From Ampullaceana balthica (taxonomy: Eukaryota; Mollusca; Gastropoda; Lymnaeidae), in NCBI GenBank assembly GCA_944989445.1, contig CALYLW010000727.1, positions 372,001-436,000 of the forward strand: DNA of 64,000 bases, written 5' to 3'. The notes under the pieces are model-generated. The model saw only the letters and a list, made by a program, of their open reading frames with translations. It ran no database searches and was not told the DNA's origin. A program made the translations under genes and the position numbers. Each line of letters opens with the position of its first letter. The first letter of the stretch is position 1. Of this stretch, positions 1-11,646 are shown in pieces.

Positions 1-1573
1 TGTATGTATGTATGTATGTATGTATGTATGTATGTATGTATGTATGTATGTATGTATGTATGTATGTATGTATGTATGTATGTATGTATGTATGTATGTA
101 TGTATGTATGTATGTATGTATGTATGTATGTATGTATGTATGTATGTATGTATGTATGTATGTATGTATGTATGTATGTATGTATGTATGTATGTATGTA
201 TGTATGTATGTATGTATGTATGTATGTATGTATGTATGTATGTATGTATGTATGTATGTATGTATGTATGTATGTATGTATGTATGTATGTATGTAGTAT
301 GTATGTATGTATGTATGTATGTATGTATGTATGTATGTATGTATGTATGTATGTTGTATGTATGTATGTATGTATGTATGTATGTATGTATGTATGTATG
401 TATGTATGTATGTATGTATGTATGTATGTATGTATGTATGTATGTATGTATGTATGTATGTATGTATGTATGTATGTATGTATGTATGTATGTATGTATG
501 TATGTATGTATGTATGTATGTATGTATGTATGTATGTATGTATGTATGTATGTATGTATGTATGTATGTATGTATGTATGTATGTATGTATGTATGTATG
601 TATGTATGTATGTATGTATGTATGTATGTATGTATGTATGTATGTATGTATGTATGTATGTATGTATGTATGTATGTATGTATGTATGTATGTATGTATG
701 TATGTATGTATGTATGTATGTATGTATGTATGTATGTATGTATGTATGTATGTATGTATGTATGTATGTATGTATGTATGTATGTATGTATGTATGTATG
801 TATGTATGTATGTATGTATGTATGTATGTATGTATGTATGTATGTATGTATGTATGTATGTATGTATGTATGTATGTATGTATGTATGTATGTATGTATG
901 TATGTATGTATGTATGTATGTATGTATGTATGTATGTATGTATGTATGTATGTATGTATGTATGTATGTATGTATGTATGTATGTATGTATGTATGTATG
1001 TATGTATGTATGTATGTATGTATGTATGTATGTATGTATGTATGTATGTATGTATGTATGTATGTATGTATGTATGTATGTATGTATGTATGTATGTATG
1101 TATGTATGTATGTATGTATGTATGTATGTATGTATGTATGTATGTATGTATGTATGTATGTATGTATGTATGTATGTATGTATGTATGTATGTATTAGTA
1201 TGTATGTATGTATGTATGTATGTATGTATGTATGTATGTATGTATGTATGTATGTATGTATGTATGTATGTATGTATGTATGTATGTATGTATGTATGTA
1301 TGTATGTATGTATGTATGTATGTATGTATGTATGTATGTATGTATGTATGTATGTATGTATGTATGTATGTATGTATGTATGTATGTATGTATGTATGTA
1401 TGTATGTATGTATGTATGTATGTATGTATGTATGTATGTATGTATGTATGTATGTATGTATGTATGTATGTATGTATGTATGTATGTATGTATGTATGTA
1501 TGTATGTATGTATGTATGTATGTATGTATGCATGTATGCATGTATGTATGTTATGTATGTATGCATGTATGTT
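1..1573. repeat. (TGTA)n tetranucleotide microsatellite, about 1.57 kb
   Basis: The window opens inside a nearly perfect TGTA array, so its true left end is outside. Phase-shifting interruptions are visible near 296, 354, 1195 and 1550, and CATG variants appear in the last 50 bases before the array dissolves into AT-rich unique sequence. Four is not a multiple of three and the unit contains no stop on the plus strand, so long Met-Tyr-Val-Cys reading frames exist in all three frames. These are artefacts, not genes. Confidence 0.98.
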
Positions 1574-3065
<1,492 letters not shown>

Positions 3066-3390
3066 ATATCACGCCCCTGAGAAGTGTCAAATGGTATCGT
3101 CCGCTCCCCCCTCTTATCTCTCTATATCTACGCCACTACCATAAATAGTATTACAGTAAACATGTGTGAATATTATGTCACGCCCCTGAGAGGTGTCAAA
3201 CGGTATGGTCCGCACCCCCCTCTCTATTTCTACGCCACTACAATAACCAGTATTACAGTAAACATGTGTGAATATTATGTCACGCCCCTGAGTGGTGTCA
3301 AACGGTATGGACCGCACCCCCCCTCTTATCTCTCTATATCTACGCCACTACCATAAATAGTATTACATTAAACATGTGTGAATATTACAG
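3066..3390. repeat. Three-copy tandem repeat, unit about 102-109 bp
   Basis: The motif CACGCCCCTGAG recurs at 3070, 3179 and 3281, each time followed by a GGTGTCAAA-like stretch, a C-run, a pyrimidine-rich segment, 'tctacgccacta' and 'aacatgtgtgaatatta'. The periods are 109 and 102 bp. The units differ by point changes and a short indel. Confidence 0.9.
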
Positions 3391-3439
3391 CAATACACAA
3401 GTAAGTATTCTTTATTCTTTTGATTTTTAATGATCTCTT

Positions 3440-3610
3440 TGTTTTATATCGAAAGTATGATGGGGGCGAATTTATTTTGGGGGAGACAATATTTTACAGG
3501 GTAGGGGCGAAATTATTTTAATCGGGAGGAAAACATTTTCTCCCCCCGGAGGATTTGTTTTAAAACAGATTCTCCGGGGGGAGACTCTGTATGGGGGAGG
3601 ATTTATTTTA
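3440..3610. repeat. G-rich degenerate repeats with a hairpin at 3539-3584
   Basis: Repeated 'gggggcgaatttatttt'-like units surround an inverted repeat. The arm TTCTCCCCCCGGAG pairs with CTCCGGGGGGAGA across an A/T-rich centre. It resembles half of a small foldback element. No target duplication was found. Confidence 0.6.
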
Positions 3611-3614
3611 CAAC

Positions 3615-4750
3615 ACCGGCAAGTGAAACAAGGGGAATAACTCACTCGCTCTTGATTAGCTCGCCTGTGTCAACAGAACCCAATTAAATATGCAAGGATG
3701 TCAGTTCAAAGAGTCCAACCTCTTTGCGAGATGGGAAGTGATTAGAGGCCAATCGGACAAAACTGGACCAAACCGCCCCTCAGGGTATAAATACAAGTGC
3801 ACCCCTGGTTCTCGCTCTCTTTTCAGGCCAACGACCACAGCCTTAGAACAACGAAGTGTAGTATTCTCATCAGGATTCAATCTGTGTCCATCCTTGGTCG
3901 AGAGAGCCGACAAGTCCATCCAAACCCAGAAATCTGTCTGGTTCCTGGATACCGGACCTGTGCAGAGAGGCAACACGCACTCCTGTCCAGTCCAACCCAG
4001 GCTGAATTGTCGTCATACCCGATTGGTCACACACCCTACCAATCGAAGCCGGTTGCCACACATATCTGTGCCCCAAAGCTCGCACATCACATAGTGAGTG
4101 CGAAAGCCAACTTATCACACACCCTGTGAGAGTTGATGTCGTCTTAACCCGAGACGAGATAACCAACACACCCCAAGCATCGAGTATCAGGAGCACGCCC
4201 AAGTGACCTGCTTACTCAACACGCCAGCCAGAGGAACGACCTTGCAGTACCAACTGCATCCGCCCCATCAACCGAGGGAATACGGTGTAGGGCAAGGTGA
4301 CCCAGAGTTGACCCATTGTCATCAAAGCCAGTGAACCAAGCGCATCGGCCTGGACGGACTTGCAGAACCAACCATCCCGCCCCGCACGGAGGACACGGGT
4401 GGGACAAGGACACCTGCAGCCAACATCAGTACTAAGCTCAGCCCGTGGAGCTCGTGAGGCACCCCTACCCGCCCCAGCTACAGAGGGAACCCGGAGTAGA
4501 TGAGACGACCCACAGCACACAGTGCAACTATAAGTACCCACCATTAACATAAAGTTAATTGCAAGCATAGCCTAATGATGATTAGTGTTATGTGAAGGGG
4601 ACATTGCCTTGTAGCAATCCCATCACTGTATAAAGTGTATAATAAATTAAATTGTGTTAAAATTCAACCTTTTAGTTGTTGATTGTCGTATGCGAGCAGA
4701 TCACTAAAGTATACCTTGTGAGCGACGTAAACTTAACCATATTTCTATAC
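3615..4750 (+). other. Possible solo LTR or Pol II unit (weak)
   Basis: This block is less AT-rich than its surroundings. It has TATAAATA at 3786-3793, a pyrimidine-rich possible initiator about 30 bp downstream, and AATAAA at 4641-4646. The order of promoter and polyadenylation signal would suit a long terminal repeat, but I found neither clear TG..CA ends nor a target duplication, and no second copy in the window. The open frames of 60-134 codons resemble no known protein. An ordinary non-coding transcript or chance is equally possible. Confidence 0.22.
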
Positions 4751-5435
4751 CCCTAGACAACCAGCCATATAAGATACCATAAATATCGCCACATGCGGTA
4801 ATTTGTTGCGCTGCTTTCTAAAATTAGTAAAGTCACGGACAGACATGACAGACAGACGTGACAGAGATTGCAAATCATGTATATTGATTTTAGAGAATAA
4901 AGTAGAGTATAAAAAGGATTTTGAAAAATGTCAATTGAAAAGCGCACAGAAAATCTCTTATGTATGTTGGTAATCACAACTTTGGGGTAAAAAATCAAAT
5001 TTAAAATTTGGTTTGTGATAACTTTTGTAATTTCTTATTTTCAGATGATCTTTTCAAATACATAAATGCACAAATGCAAAGCTGCACACGCACAATAATA
5101 CTCCTATTCAGCATTGTATTTTGAAGTAGCAATAGCTTGCAACTTTGGTTGTAAACAGAGGAGTACAGCGGTAAAATCGGTCATTTTTTTATTTACGAGA
5201 TTTAATTTCTTCTCAGCATTCGTATTTCTCGTGCAAGTTCTTACTCAATTCTTACAATTTATTCCACAAAAATTTCTTTCCTCTGTGAATAGAATCCTCT
5301 CTACTTGACGTTCGATTTGATACATTTATTCTAAAGCTGTAACTTCTGAAGAAGTAAAAAAAAATTACGAAATACATTTCTAACATCATGAGTTCAGCGG
5401 TTGTCCTGGTTTTGAAAAAAGACATTAGCTCTTAA
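4751..5435. other. AT-rich spacer, no gene seen
   Basis: Frames of 60-80 codons exist on both strands (for example 4753-4998 and 5114-5308), but they have low-complexity composition and no recognisable domain. Confidence 0.5.
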
Positions 5436-5710
5436 ATAAGTATTCAGCACGCTCGACTAGCGTACCGATGGTCACGGGTTCGAATCCATGTGAAGGCAAG
5501 GATTTGTTCCCGGGGCCTAGGGCGTCCCTGAGACACCCAACTCCGAACGGGTACCTAACACTAGTTAGGTGGCTGAGTCATGCATGGAACCCACAAAGCC
5601 GTGGCCTGTGAACGCTGCATCACTTGCCAACAGATCATCTCTCATGGTCTGTGGATGCAATTATCTTCTGCATAGAAGGAGCGTCTGTATAAATAAGATA
5701 AGATAAGATA
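5436..5710 (+). mobile_element. tRNA-derived SINE, copy 1
   Basis: The head is tRNA-like, with a degenerate A-box region (CACGCTCGACTAGCG) and a good B box (GGTTCGAATCC). A unique body of about 200 bp follows (AAGGCAAGGATTTGTTCCCG, then CAGATCATCT and AGGAGCGTCTGTAT). It ends in a short tandem tail of AGATA units. Two related copies lie in reverse at 14191-14423 and 14709-14981. Amplification would depend on Pol III transcription and the machinery of a partner LINE. Confidence 0.85.
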
Positions 5711-6300
5711 TTCTTTAAGTTTTTAGTTGTGATTTTCGCCAACCGTATACATCTTTTGTCATTTTTTCTTCTTTAAAAAAAGACTTTAACAAAATGTCTA
5801 GTTAGTATCTAGTTTCCCTAAACAGGGCCGGCCCTAGAATATGCGGGGCCCAAGGCAGAAAACGATGAGTAGGGCCCCGGGCCCGAGTAGCAGACGAACG
5901 ATGAGACGCGTTCAAAAATTTCCATTTCTAAATCATTTGTACTCTCCAACAGCATTGACACATCAATAGTTACAGTTGACAACGTTTGTTGCTTCATGCC
6001 ATTCCAAGTCTGTCTTTCTCACTCTGTCTATCTTCACCAAACCTTTCCATGACCATCTCGGTCCACCCTCAGCTCTCAACTCTCCGTCTCGCCCGACCGG
6101 TCTGTACTGCCCGTCTCACACACCCTGTCTCTCTTGACCTCTGTCATGCCCGCTGATCAAAACTCTCATGTACTCTCAGTTCACCCAACTGTCCACGTGA
6201 ACTGGTGTTCACTGGTGTTTACACACTCTCGCTACATTTACGCCCAGTCATTCTCACACCACAACATCTGATCGTAACAAGCATGAAACCGTCAAGATCA
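5711..6300. other. Spacer with a single hAT-MITE end at 5823
   Basis: CAGGGCCGGCCCTAG at 5823 is the end sequence typical of the CAGGGCCG hAT MITEs found intact at 7899 and 29253. A GGGCCCCGGGCCC stretch follows, but no matching right end was found. The rest is pyrimidine-rich and shows no gene. Confidence 0.5.
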
Positions 6301-7070
6301 TTACTTTCGCAGGCTGTGAGCTTTTTCTCCAGATCCAATTAATCCATTGCAATTAAGTAGATCATTAAAAAAATGTAATTGATGAAATGTATAAAGAAAT
6401 CCACAAATGCCTTCGTAGTTATTCGAAGCCATTGCCCATCGACAAGATTGCCATATGTTCGAAGCCATTGCCCATCGACAAGATTGCCATATGTTCGAAG
6501 CCATTTCCCATCGACAAGATTGCCATATGTTCGAAGCCATTGCCCATCGACAAGATTGCCATATGTTCGAAGCCATTGCCCATCGACAAGATTGCCATAT
6601 GTTCGAAGCCATTGCCCATCGACAAGATTGCCATATGTTCGAAGCCATTGCCCATTGACAAGATTGCCATATGTTCGAAGCCATTGCCCATCGACAAGAT
6701 TGCCATATGAACAATCTGGTTAATAAATATGTGCGAATATTCTTTCTTTTGCATCTACAAATCCTATATACCTCCTCATTCATTTGGATTTTGTTTTGAT
6801 TTTTCGCACTCTCTCGTCTCTTTGAAAATGGGTTCAATTCTAAGTCAGTTGGAATTTCCTTTGCAATTGCTATTGCTATTTCAAAACTGACATTTCCGTA
6901 AAACTTCAACCAATTGCAAGTATTTTCCATGCTGTCAACTGCAGTAGCTAAATCGACAGAAATATTTTGTAATTCTTTGTTGATGTGATTTCATTGGAAC
7001 CATGTCGTACCAAAAAGCAGCTGAAACAATGAAATTGAAGTTCTAAAGTTGTTTGCACGATGACTCTGCT
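6301..7070 (-). pseudogene. hAT transposase remnant (ZMYM1/DUF4371-like), 3' part
   Basis: On the minus strand a frame from about 7060 gives fragments fitting the C-terminal half of DUF4371/ZMYM1-like hAT transposases: an 'INKELQNISVDLATAVDSME' block, then a 'SFEIAIAIAKEI' helix and a basic 'KRRESAKNQ' motif. Stops occur upstream of 6960 and the N-terminal half was not found, so this is a dead fragment. The downstream end of the frame is filled by an eight-unit minisatellite whose 36-bp unit keeps it open, giving 209 codons in total. Family assignment rests on motif recall rather than alignment. Confidence 0.55.
6424..6711. repeat. 36-bp minisatellite, eight units
   Basis: Units begin with CGAAGCCATTGCCCATCGAC at 6424, 6460, 6496, 6532, 6568, 6604, 6640 and 6676. 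Only two substitutions were noticed (TTTCCC in the third unit, CATTGAC in the seventh), so the expansion is recent. Because 36 is divisible by three, every frame stays open. On the minus strand it reads as a 12-residue repeat containing WQSCRWAMASN. Confidence 0.97.
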
Positions 7071-7687
7071 TCACTTGAAGATATTAGATCACTACTTTGC
7101 TCTGCAACTTCGAAAAGTGCAACATAGAATTAGCCTTAACATTTTACACACGGCTTTCCCATCTTGTTTTACAAAGTGGCTTCACAGAAAGTTTTCGAAA
7201 ATTCATGGAAAGGATATCCAATCGCTTTGTTGAAGCAGAAAATAAAACATAAATTTGTTGAATTATATCAAAAACAAGAAAAAAAAACTCGAATGAGTAT
7301 TTAAACGCAATTTCCAACAATGAATGTCCAAATTTTTATCAAGGGAAATCATTCTAGATTACAATAAAAGTCGATTCAAATTAGTAATTCTGAAAGTAAA
7401 CACAATATGACGTCAAATCCCCTCCCGCTACATCACACCAAGAATGTGTCAGTTTAATGCGCACCACGCAACTATCTAACATAAACATTCACAAATCGGG
7501 AAAACCCCATTCAATATCATTCTAGATAACATTAAAAGTAATTTCAAATCAATAATTTTGAAACTAAACAAAACAATTGCTTCCAAAAATTGCTTCTAAA
7601 ATTACGGGAGTCGAATAAGGTTACGCTTAACTACAATTCCTTCTCCAACATTATTATTAGCTATTATTTGACGTCTGTTTGATAGAT
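7071..7687. other. AT-rich spacer, no gene seen
   Basis: No coding frame, RNA gene or transposon end was recognised. Confidence 0.5.
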
Positions 7688-7754
7688 ATATCAATATTTT
7701 GTCAATTTCTCGCCAACCATAACGGTTGGCGAGAAATTGACAAAATACTGATAT
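7688..7754. repeat. 31-bp inverted repeat (hairpin) with 5-base loop
   Basis: The left arm 7688-7718 pairs with the right arm 7724-7754 with one mismatch. Core arms are TTTCTCGCCAACC and GGTTGGCGAGAAA around the loop ATAAC. It could be a very short foldback element or a palindrome formed by template switching. Confidence 0.9.
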
Positions 7755-7898
7755 TTATTCGATTCTTTTTTTTATTTTCCAGGAAATCAAGTAAATCTTT
7801 TGGGTATTTTTTTTTGGCCATTGCACATCTTTGGGACCTCCTAAGCATATTTGCAAAAGACCCGAACCCTCTATCTGGTATTGTTCAGGAGTTGCATG

Positions 7899-8077
7899 CA
7901 GGGCCGTCTTAAAGCATAGGCCCGTTGGGCATTTGCCCGGGGGCCCACGAGCATAGGAGCCCCGTGGGAATATAATTATTTATATATATTATGTATATTT
8001 ATTTTTTTATTCCTGCGGGGGAGGGGCCCAACACTATTTCTTTGCCCGGGGCCCAAAATGGTGTAAAGACGGCTCTG
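7899..8077. mobile_element. hAT-type MITE with perfect 8-bp TSD
   Basis: The 179-bp element starts CAGGGCCGTCTTAAAG and ends AAAGACGGCTCTG, which are imperfect terminal inverted repeats. It is flanked by the exact duplication GTTGCATG at 7891-7898 and 8078-8085. Internal GC-rich arms flank an AT-rich centre. It has no coding capacity and would need a transposase supplied in trans. The 8-bp duplication and CAGGG ends are diagnostic of hAT. Confidence 0.92.
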
Positions 8078-8204
8078 GTTGCATGTGCAAGCGTTACAGA
8101 CATTTCGAATCTATAGACGCAATTTTCCAAGGCAAATTGCTGTTAAAAAGCGTCATTGCATCAGGATAATTATTTTAAATTGCAGCAAGTTGTAGCTATG
8201 ACAG

Positions 8205-8435
8205 GTAAAGTAAGTCCCATGACCGATGGTCGTAGGGGATCCTTAATTTTTCCGTTAGAGCTTACACGGGGCTTGTTTATACCTGGTGGGTGCCCCAATT
8301 CCCTTCCAGGGATCAGCGGAGGACTTTCTTAGCGTATCATTTATATTGCGGCATTGCGTGGGCTCATCCCACGCCCCTCAGCTTTGTGAGGCGAGCGCAC
8401 TACTGACTTCGCTATCCAGCCGCTAACAGGTACAA
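8205..8435 (-). mobile_element. Probable tRNA-related SINE, second family
   Basis: On the minus strand a tRNA-like head, with an A-box-like TAGCGAAGTCAGTAGTG and a B-box-like GGCGTGGGATGAGCCC, is followed by a body of about 150 bp ending in GACCATCGGTCATGGG. Box matches are degenerate and no second copy is present, so this is moderate to weak. Confidence 0.4.
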
Positions 8436-9351
8436 GGGGTAAACAAATTCCCATGGATTAATTGTAAAGGACGAGCTTGTACGCCCGACTTATGCCCCAT
8501 CATGTTCTAACCGTTGTCGTAACCTTGACCGTGGATATCTAGTTCACGAATAATTGTTGAGTATGACTCATGACAGCAAAGAAACATTTGAAAAAAAACA
8601 AAACAAATAAAGATTTTTTTATTTAAGCTGAGTTTGAAGATGAGCGTAAGCTGGCATGCTAGACTTGGCTGGGCAACGGCTGGACTTGGATGGACAATGA
8701 CTTGACTTGAATAGACAATCATTAAACATGGTAGCAGCATTCTCTAGACATGACGGTTGTTTGTTGCCAACAAAATAATGAAATTAAATCCCAAATCAAC
8801 TTAAAATATTTTTATTTTTAAAAATTATACTTCCGAAACAGTCACACATCACGATTTAAAGAAATAAAGAAACAAAACAAAAAAAAAGGATAAGTCAAAT
8901 GTATTTTTTTTATCTTACTAAGGAAACCAAGATACATTGTGAAATATGACTCTTATTTCTCAGATTTTAAGACAAAATGTGTTTCATGGGTTCTATTCTA
9001 TTTTCTTTTCAATAACAGCCCCCCCCCCAGTTTAAATTACATAAAATCTCAATTCATGTACATGCACCTTATTATTAGATGTCTAATTTTTTCAACACTC
9101 TTGACTAAGTATTGCCACTGGATCACAGAAGAGAAGGTCGAGAGAGAGAAAGAGAGAGAATGGCACCTTTGTGATATAGTTGATGACGGAGGAAATTGGA
9201 TATTGTGCGTACATTTTGAAAAGGTACGTCAATCACGATTATCGTATGCATCTAAAAAAACATAAACATTACACATACCTACTTACTAACGTTGTCATTT
9301 TAGCAGATGAAAAAAAAACAAGTTTCACTGGGATTTGTATTTTTTTTAAAC
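8436..9351. other. Spacer downstream of the receptor gene
   Basis: AT-rich, with A-runs, a C-run at about 9020 and a GAGA-rich stretch near 9135-9160. The open frame 8939-9265 has no recognisable domain and is probably chance. Confidence 0.4.
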
Positions 9352-9357
9352 TTTATT
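9352..9357 (-). promoter_or_regulatory. Polyadenylation signal AATAAA for the receptor gene
   Basis: TTTATT on the plus strand reads AATAAA on the minus strand, about 55 nt past the receptor stop codon. This is a suitable place for 3'-end formation and supports 9412 as the real end of the coding region. Confidence 0.6.
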
Positions 9358-9411
9358 TTAAAGCGGAAAAATAGAATAAAAAATTTGAGGCCAATTTTCA
9401 AAAGCGAATTT

Positions 9412-10692
9412 TTAATATCTGATTGAAGTGTTTGGTTTTGAATTTAAGCCGCGCCACTTTACAATCAATTTTAAAGCCACGTTCTTCCGTGCCACAAAAC
9501 ACAGGAAAACAAACAAACCTTGGCAGCCATGAGCTAAGACATAGACGATCCAAAGGGAGGGAACTTCAGTAAACAGAGCAATGAAGTAACAGACACATCT
9601 GAGAGCCATAAGAAGTGTTAGATTTAGACAGATGAGAAAGTGTCGGGAGCCGCCCCTATATTCAGATGAACTCAAATGGCGGAAAACTACGCTCTTCCGA
9701 ATGAGGGAAATAATAACAGCTAAACTGATCAGGGATAGGAAAAGACACACAATGACTGGAATTCCAAATACAATTATGGCAGCTTTATGATTTCCAATCC
9801 AACAATCATTGTACTTTCCATATTCGATAGTGACGTAGTCCAGCTTGTCCAGTAAGAAACATACACCAGCTACAAGAATGGGAAAACACCAACATACCGC
9901 TGACGTGGAATAAAAGACTTTGCCACCAGTCAATTCAACTGGTTTGTAGTAGAGAGTATAGGCCAAATGGACTGACATAAACGCCAACCAAACAAATGAC
10001 GACATCCAAGCTGCGTGATGGAAGCTGGCAAATATTTCACACGCCAAACCTCTTGGAACATTGCTAAATAAGAACAGAAAATGAGCGACTAATAGTGATA
10101 AAGACATTGACAAAACTATTTTCCCAGGAACATTTTTCCTCAGATCTGAAAGGAGACCGTAGACAAGAAAAACAAGCAACAAAGAGACGATCGATACGAT
10201 AGAGGAAACAATGGTACAATAATACTCTACGTCTGAACTTGGAGCAAACATGTTCCCTTCGCCTGAAAGGTCTACCTTGCCACCTGGTAAAGGCGTCGAA
10301 CAAATAAAAGCTCCTTTACTTGTTAACACATAAGATGTTTTAGAAAACGCGCTGAATGTATGATTCCCAAAACGTTGTTTCACAATTAATTTAATGTCAC
10401 TTGTGTTGTCATCACGCGTAAAGTTGTCAAACAGATTTTTTATGAAAGTGACCCCATCCCCATCGTCATTGACATCATTGTGTGGCAGGATGAGTTGGCC
10501 TCTAAAGATGAAAAACTCGTTCCACTTGAGTCGTGTGTACATACCTTGAGGGCAATGGTTAGAGGTCAAAGGTTTAATGCACAAAGTTACTGCCATATGC
10601 TGTAGCCTAAGTTCCGGGACTCTGTTTATGAACATCTGGTACTCGGCTTTGTACACCAACTTACCCGCTGTTGGGTAATTCATATACATCAA
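9412..10692 (-). CDS. Seven-transmembrane domain of Methuselah/secretin-like receptor (intact ORF)
   Basis: The longest intact frame of the receptor locus has 426 codons. Residues about 1-150 are the end of the ectodomain. Seven hydrophobic helices follow at about 157-182, 190-211, 220-248, 262-281, 303-331, 351-375 and 379-402. Cys218 at the top of helix 3 (ACEIF) and Cys297 in the second extracellular loop (NDCWIG) are the expected disulfide pair. The helix 2 stretch KIVLSMSLSLLVAHFLFLF and the helix 7 motif QGLFVFLCF are typical of class B2/Methuselah receptors. The tail is short (about 24 residues). The apparent start Met is not the true N-terminus: coding sequence continues upstream in another frame, with a cysteine-containing stretch (NLSCDPDRK, DRCPWSQFDL) just before it. 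Confidence 0.85.
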   Translation of the reverse strand: MMYMNYPTAGKLVYKAEYQMFINRVPELRLQHMAVTLCIKPLTSNHCPQGMYTRLKWNEFFIFRGQLILPHNDVNDDGDGVTFIKNLFDNFTRDDNTSDIKLIVKQRFGNHTFSAFSKTSYVLTSKGAFICSTPLPGGKVDLSGEGNMFAPSSDVEYYCTIVSSIVSIVSLLLVFLVYGLLSDLRKNVPGKIVLSMSLSLLVAHFLFLFSNVPRGLACEIFASFHHAAWMSSFVWLAFMSVHLAYTLYYKPVELTGGKVFYSTSAVCWCFPILVAGVCFLLDKLDYVTIEYGKYNDCWIGNHKAAIIVFGIPVIVCLFLSLISLAVIISLIRKSVVFRHLSSSEYRGGSRHFLICLNLTLLMALRCVCYFIALFTEVPSLWIVYVLAHGCQGLFVFLCFVARKNVALKLIVKWRGLNSKPNTSIRY

Positions 10693-11175
10693 GATTTAAA
10701 TCAAATTGGCTCCAAGGACACCTGTCAATTTCCATCATGTAGGTTTGCAGTTTCCTATCAGGATCACAGGACAAATTTTGGTTTCTAGAATCCGTGGATA
10801 AACGGCTTTAACACTGTTGTTAGTTCTACATTGTTTAGTAAAAATTGTTCATTCATGGGGTCTGCAGCTAAACTCGTTGACATGTTTTTGACAAACATTT
10901 CCACATTATTTATTATCATGGGGCTTTCGTTAGTCATAAATACAGTAACGCAAACTACGTCCCTTGTCCGTAGGGTAATGTATATTTGAGTATTTGTAAT
11001 TAGCCGTTTTCGGTTTCGTTTCCTCAACGTCTTCCGTCACTTTCGATGTTTTCATCTTCAAATATTCACACAGCTGTGTGTCCATGGATTGATCTACTGG
11101 GCTCGAAAGTTTATATTTAAAATTATTTTCCACCTTGTCCTTTTTTCTTTAGGAGATCCAAGTTTGTTTTGATAT

Positions 11176-11646
11176 TCACGTAAATGAAAAGATTCGCTCT
11201 CGAGAGAGCTGTCTTTGGTCAATGTTCATGTCAGTCATTGTCCGTCGCTCTTCGCTCATCACTGAAAAGTTACTGACGCAGTCGGTATGGCACATGACGC
11301 TTTTCGTTACTTTCATTTTGTGTTCGTTGGCCGCGCTTCTTATGAATTCCAACAAATTATTATAAAACTCATTCTTGATTTCAGTACACTTCTCTGACGC
11401 GTTTACTGAGTCTGACGCGGTGGTATTCGAGGAATTAAGTGGCGAAGAACACTTTTCATCTAAAGTCCCAGAATGTTTATTGAATCCATTTTCACATAGA
11501 GTTTTACCAATGCCTACCTTGACTGAAAGGGGTTTCCCGACGTACGTGAAATGCATATCAATAGCAAATATTTCCTGCATTGAAAATTTGTAAGATTTCA
11601 TTCTTAATAAACTTGAAGAATTTAAGACGCGACTGAAGTCGCACAA
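11176..11646 (-). CDS. Receptor ectodomain, membrane-proximal segment
   Basis: This 156-codon frame takes over where the larger ectodomain frame stops; the two overlap at 11622-11646. It continues the extracellular part of the receptor with hydrophilic, Ser/Asn-rich sequence, several N-glycosylation sequons (NSS, NTT, NAS, NFS) and scattered cysteines. No named domain is recognised. It is followed by further short pieces at 11133-10785 in other frames leading to the helical domain. Confidence 0.55.
   Translation of the reverse strand: MCDFSRVLNSSSLLRMKSYKFSMQEIFAIDMHFTYVGKPLSVKVGIGKTLCENGFNKHSGTLDEKCSSPLNSSNTTASDSVNASEKCTEIKNEFYNNLLEFIRSAANEHKMKVTKSVMCHTDCVSNFSVMSEERRTMTDMNIDQRQLSRERIFSFT

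Noticed and set aside
3084..3356. Repeat-containing frames on both strands
   Set aside because: They follow the 102-109-bp tandem repeat and have no domain.
3690..4568. Frames of 90-134 codons on both strands
   Set aside because: No domain or family resemblance and heavy overlap between strands; kept only as a weak LTR-like block.
5436..5530. Possible functional tRNA gene
   Set aside because: The A and B boxes belong to a SINE head; the cloverleaf is incomplete and the body continues for 200 bp.
6379..6723. Several plus-strand frames over the 36-bp repeat
   Set aside because: A unit length divisible by three keeps all frames open; only the minus frame has recognisable transposase sequence beside it.
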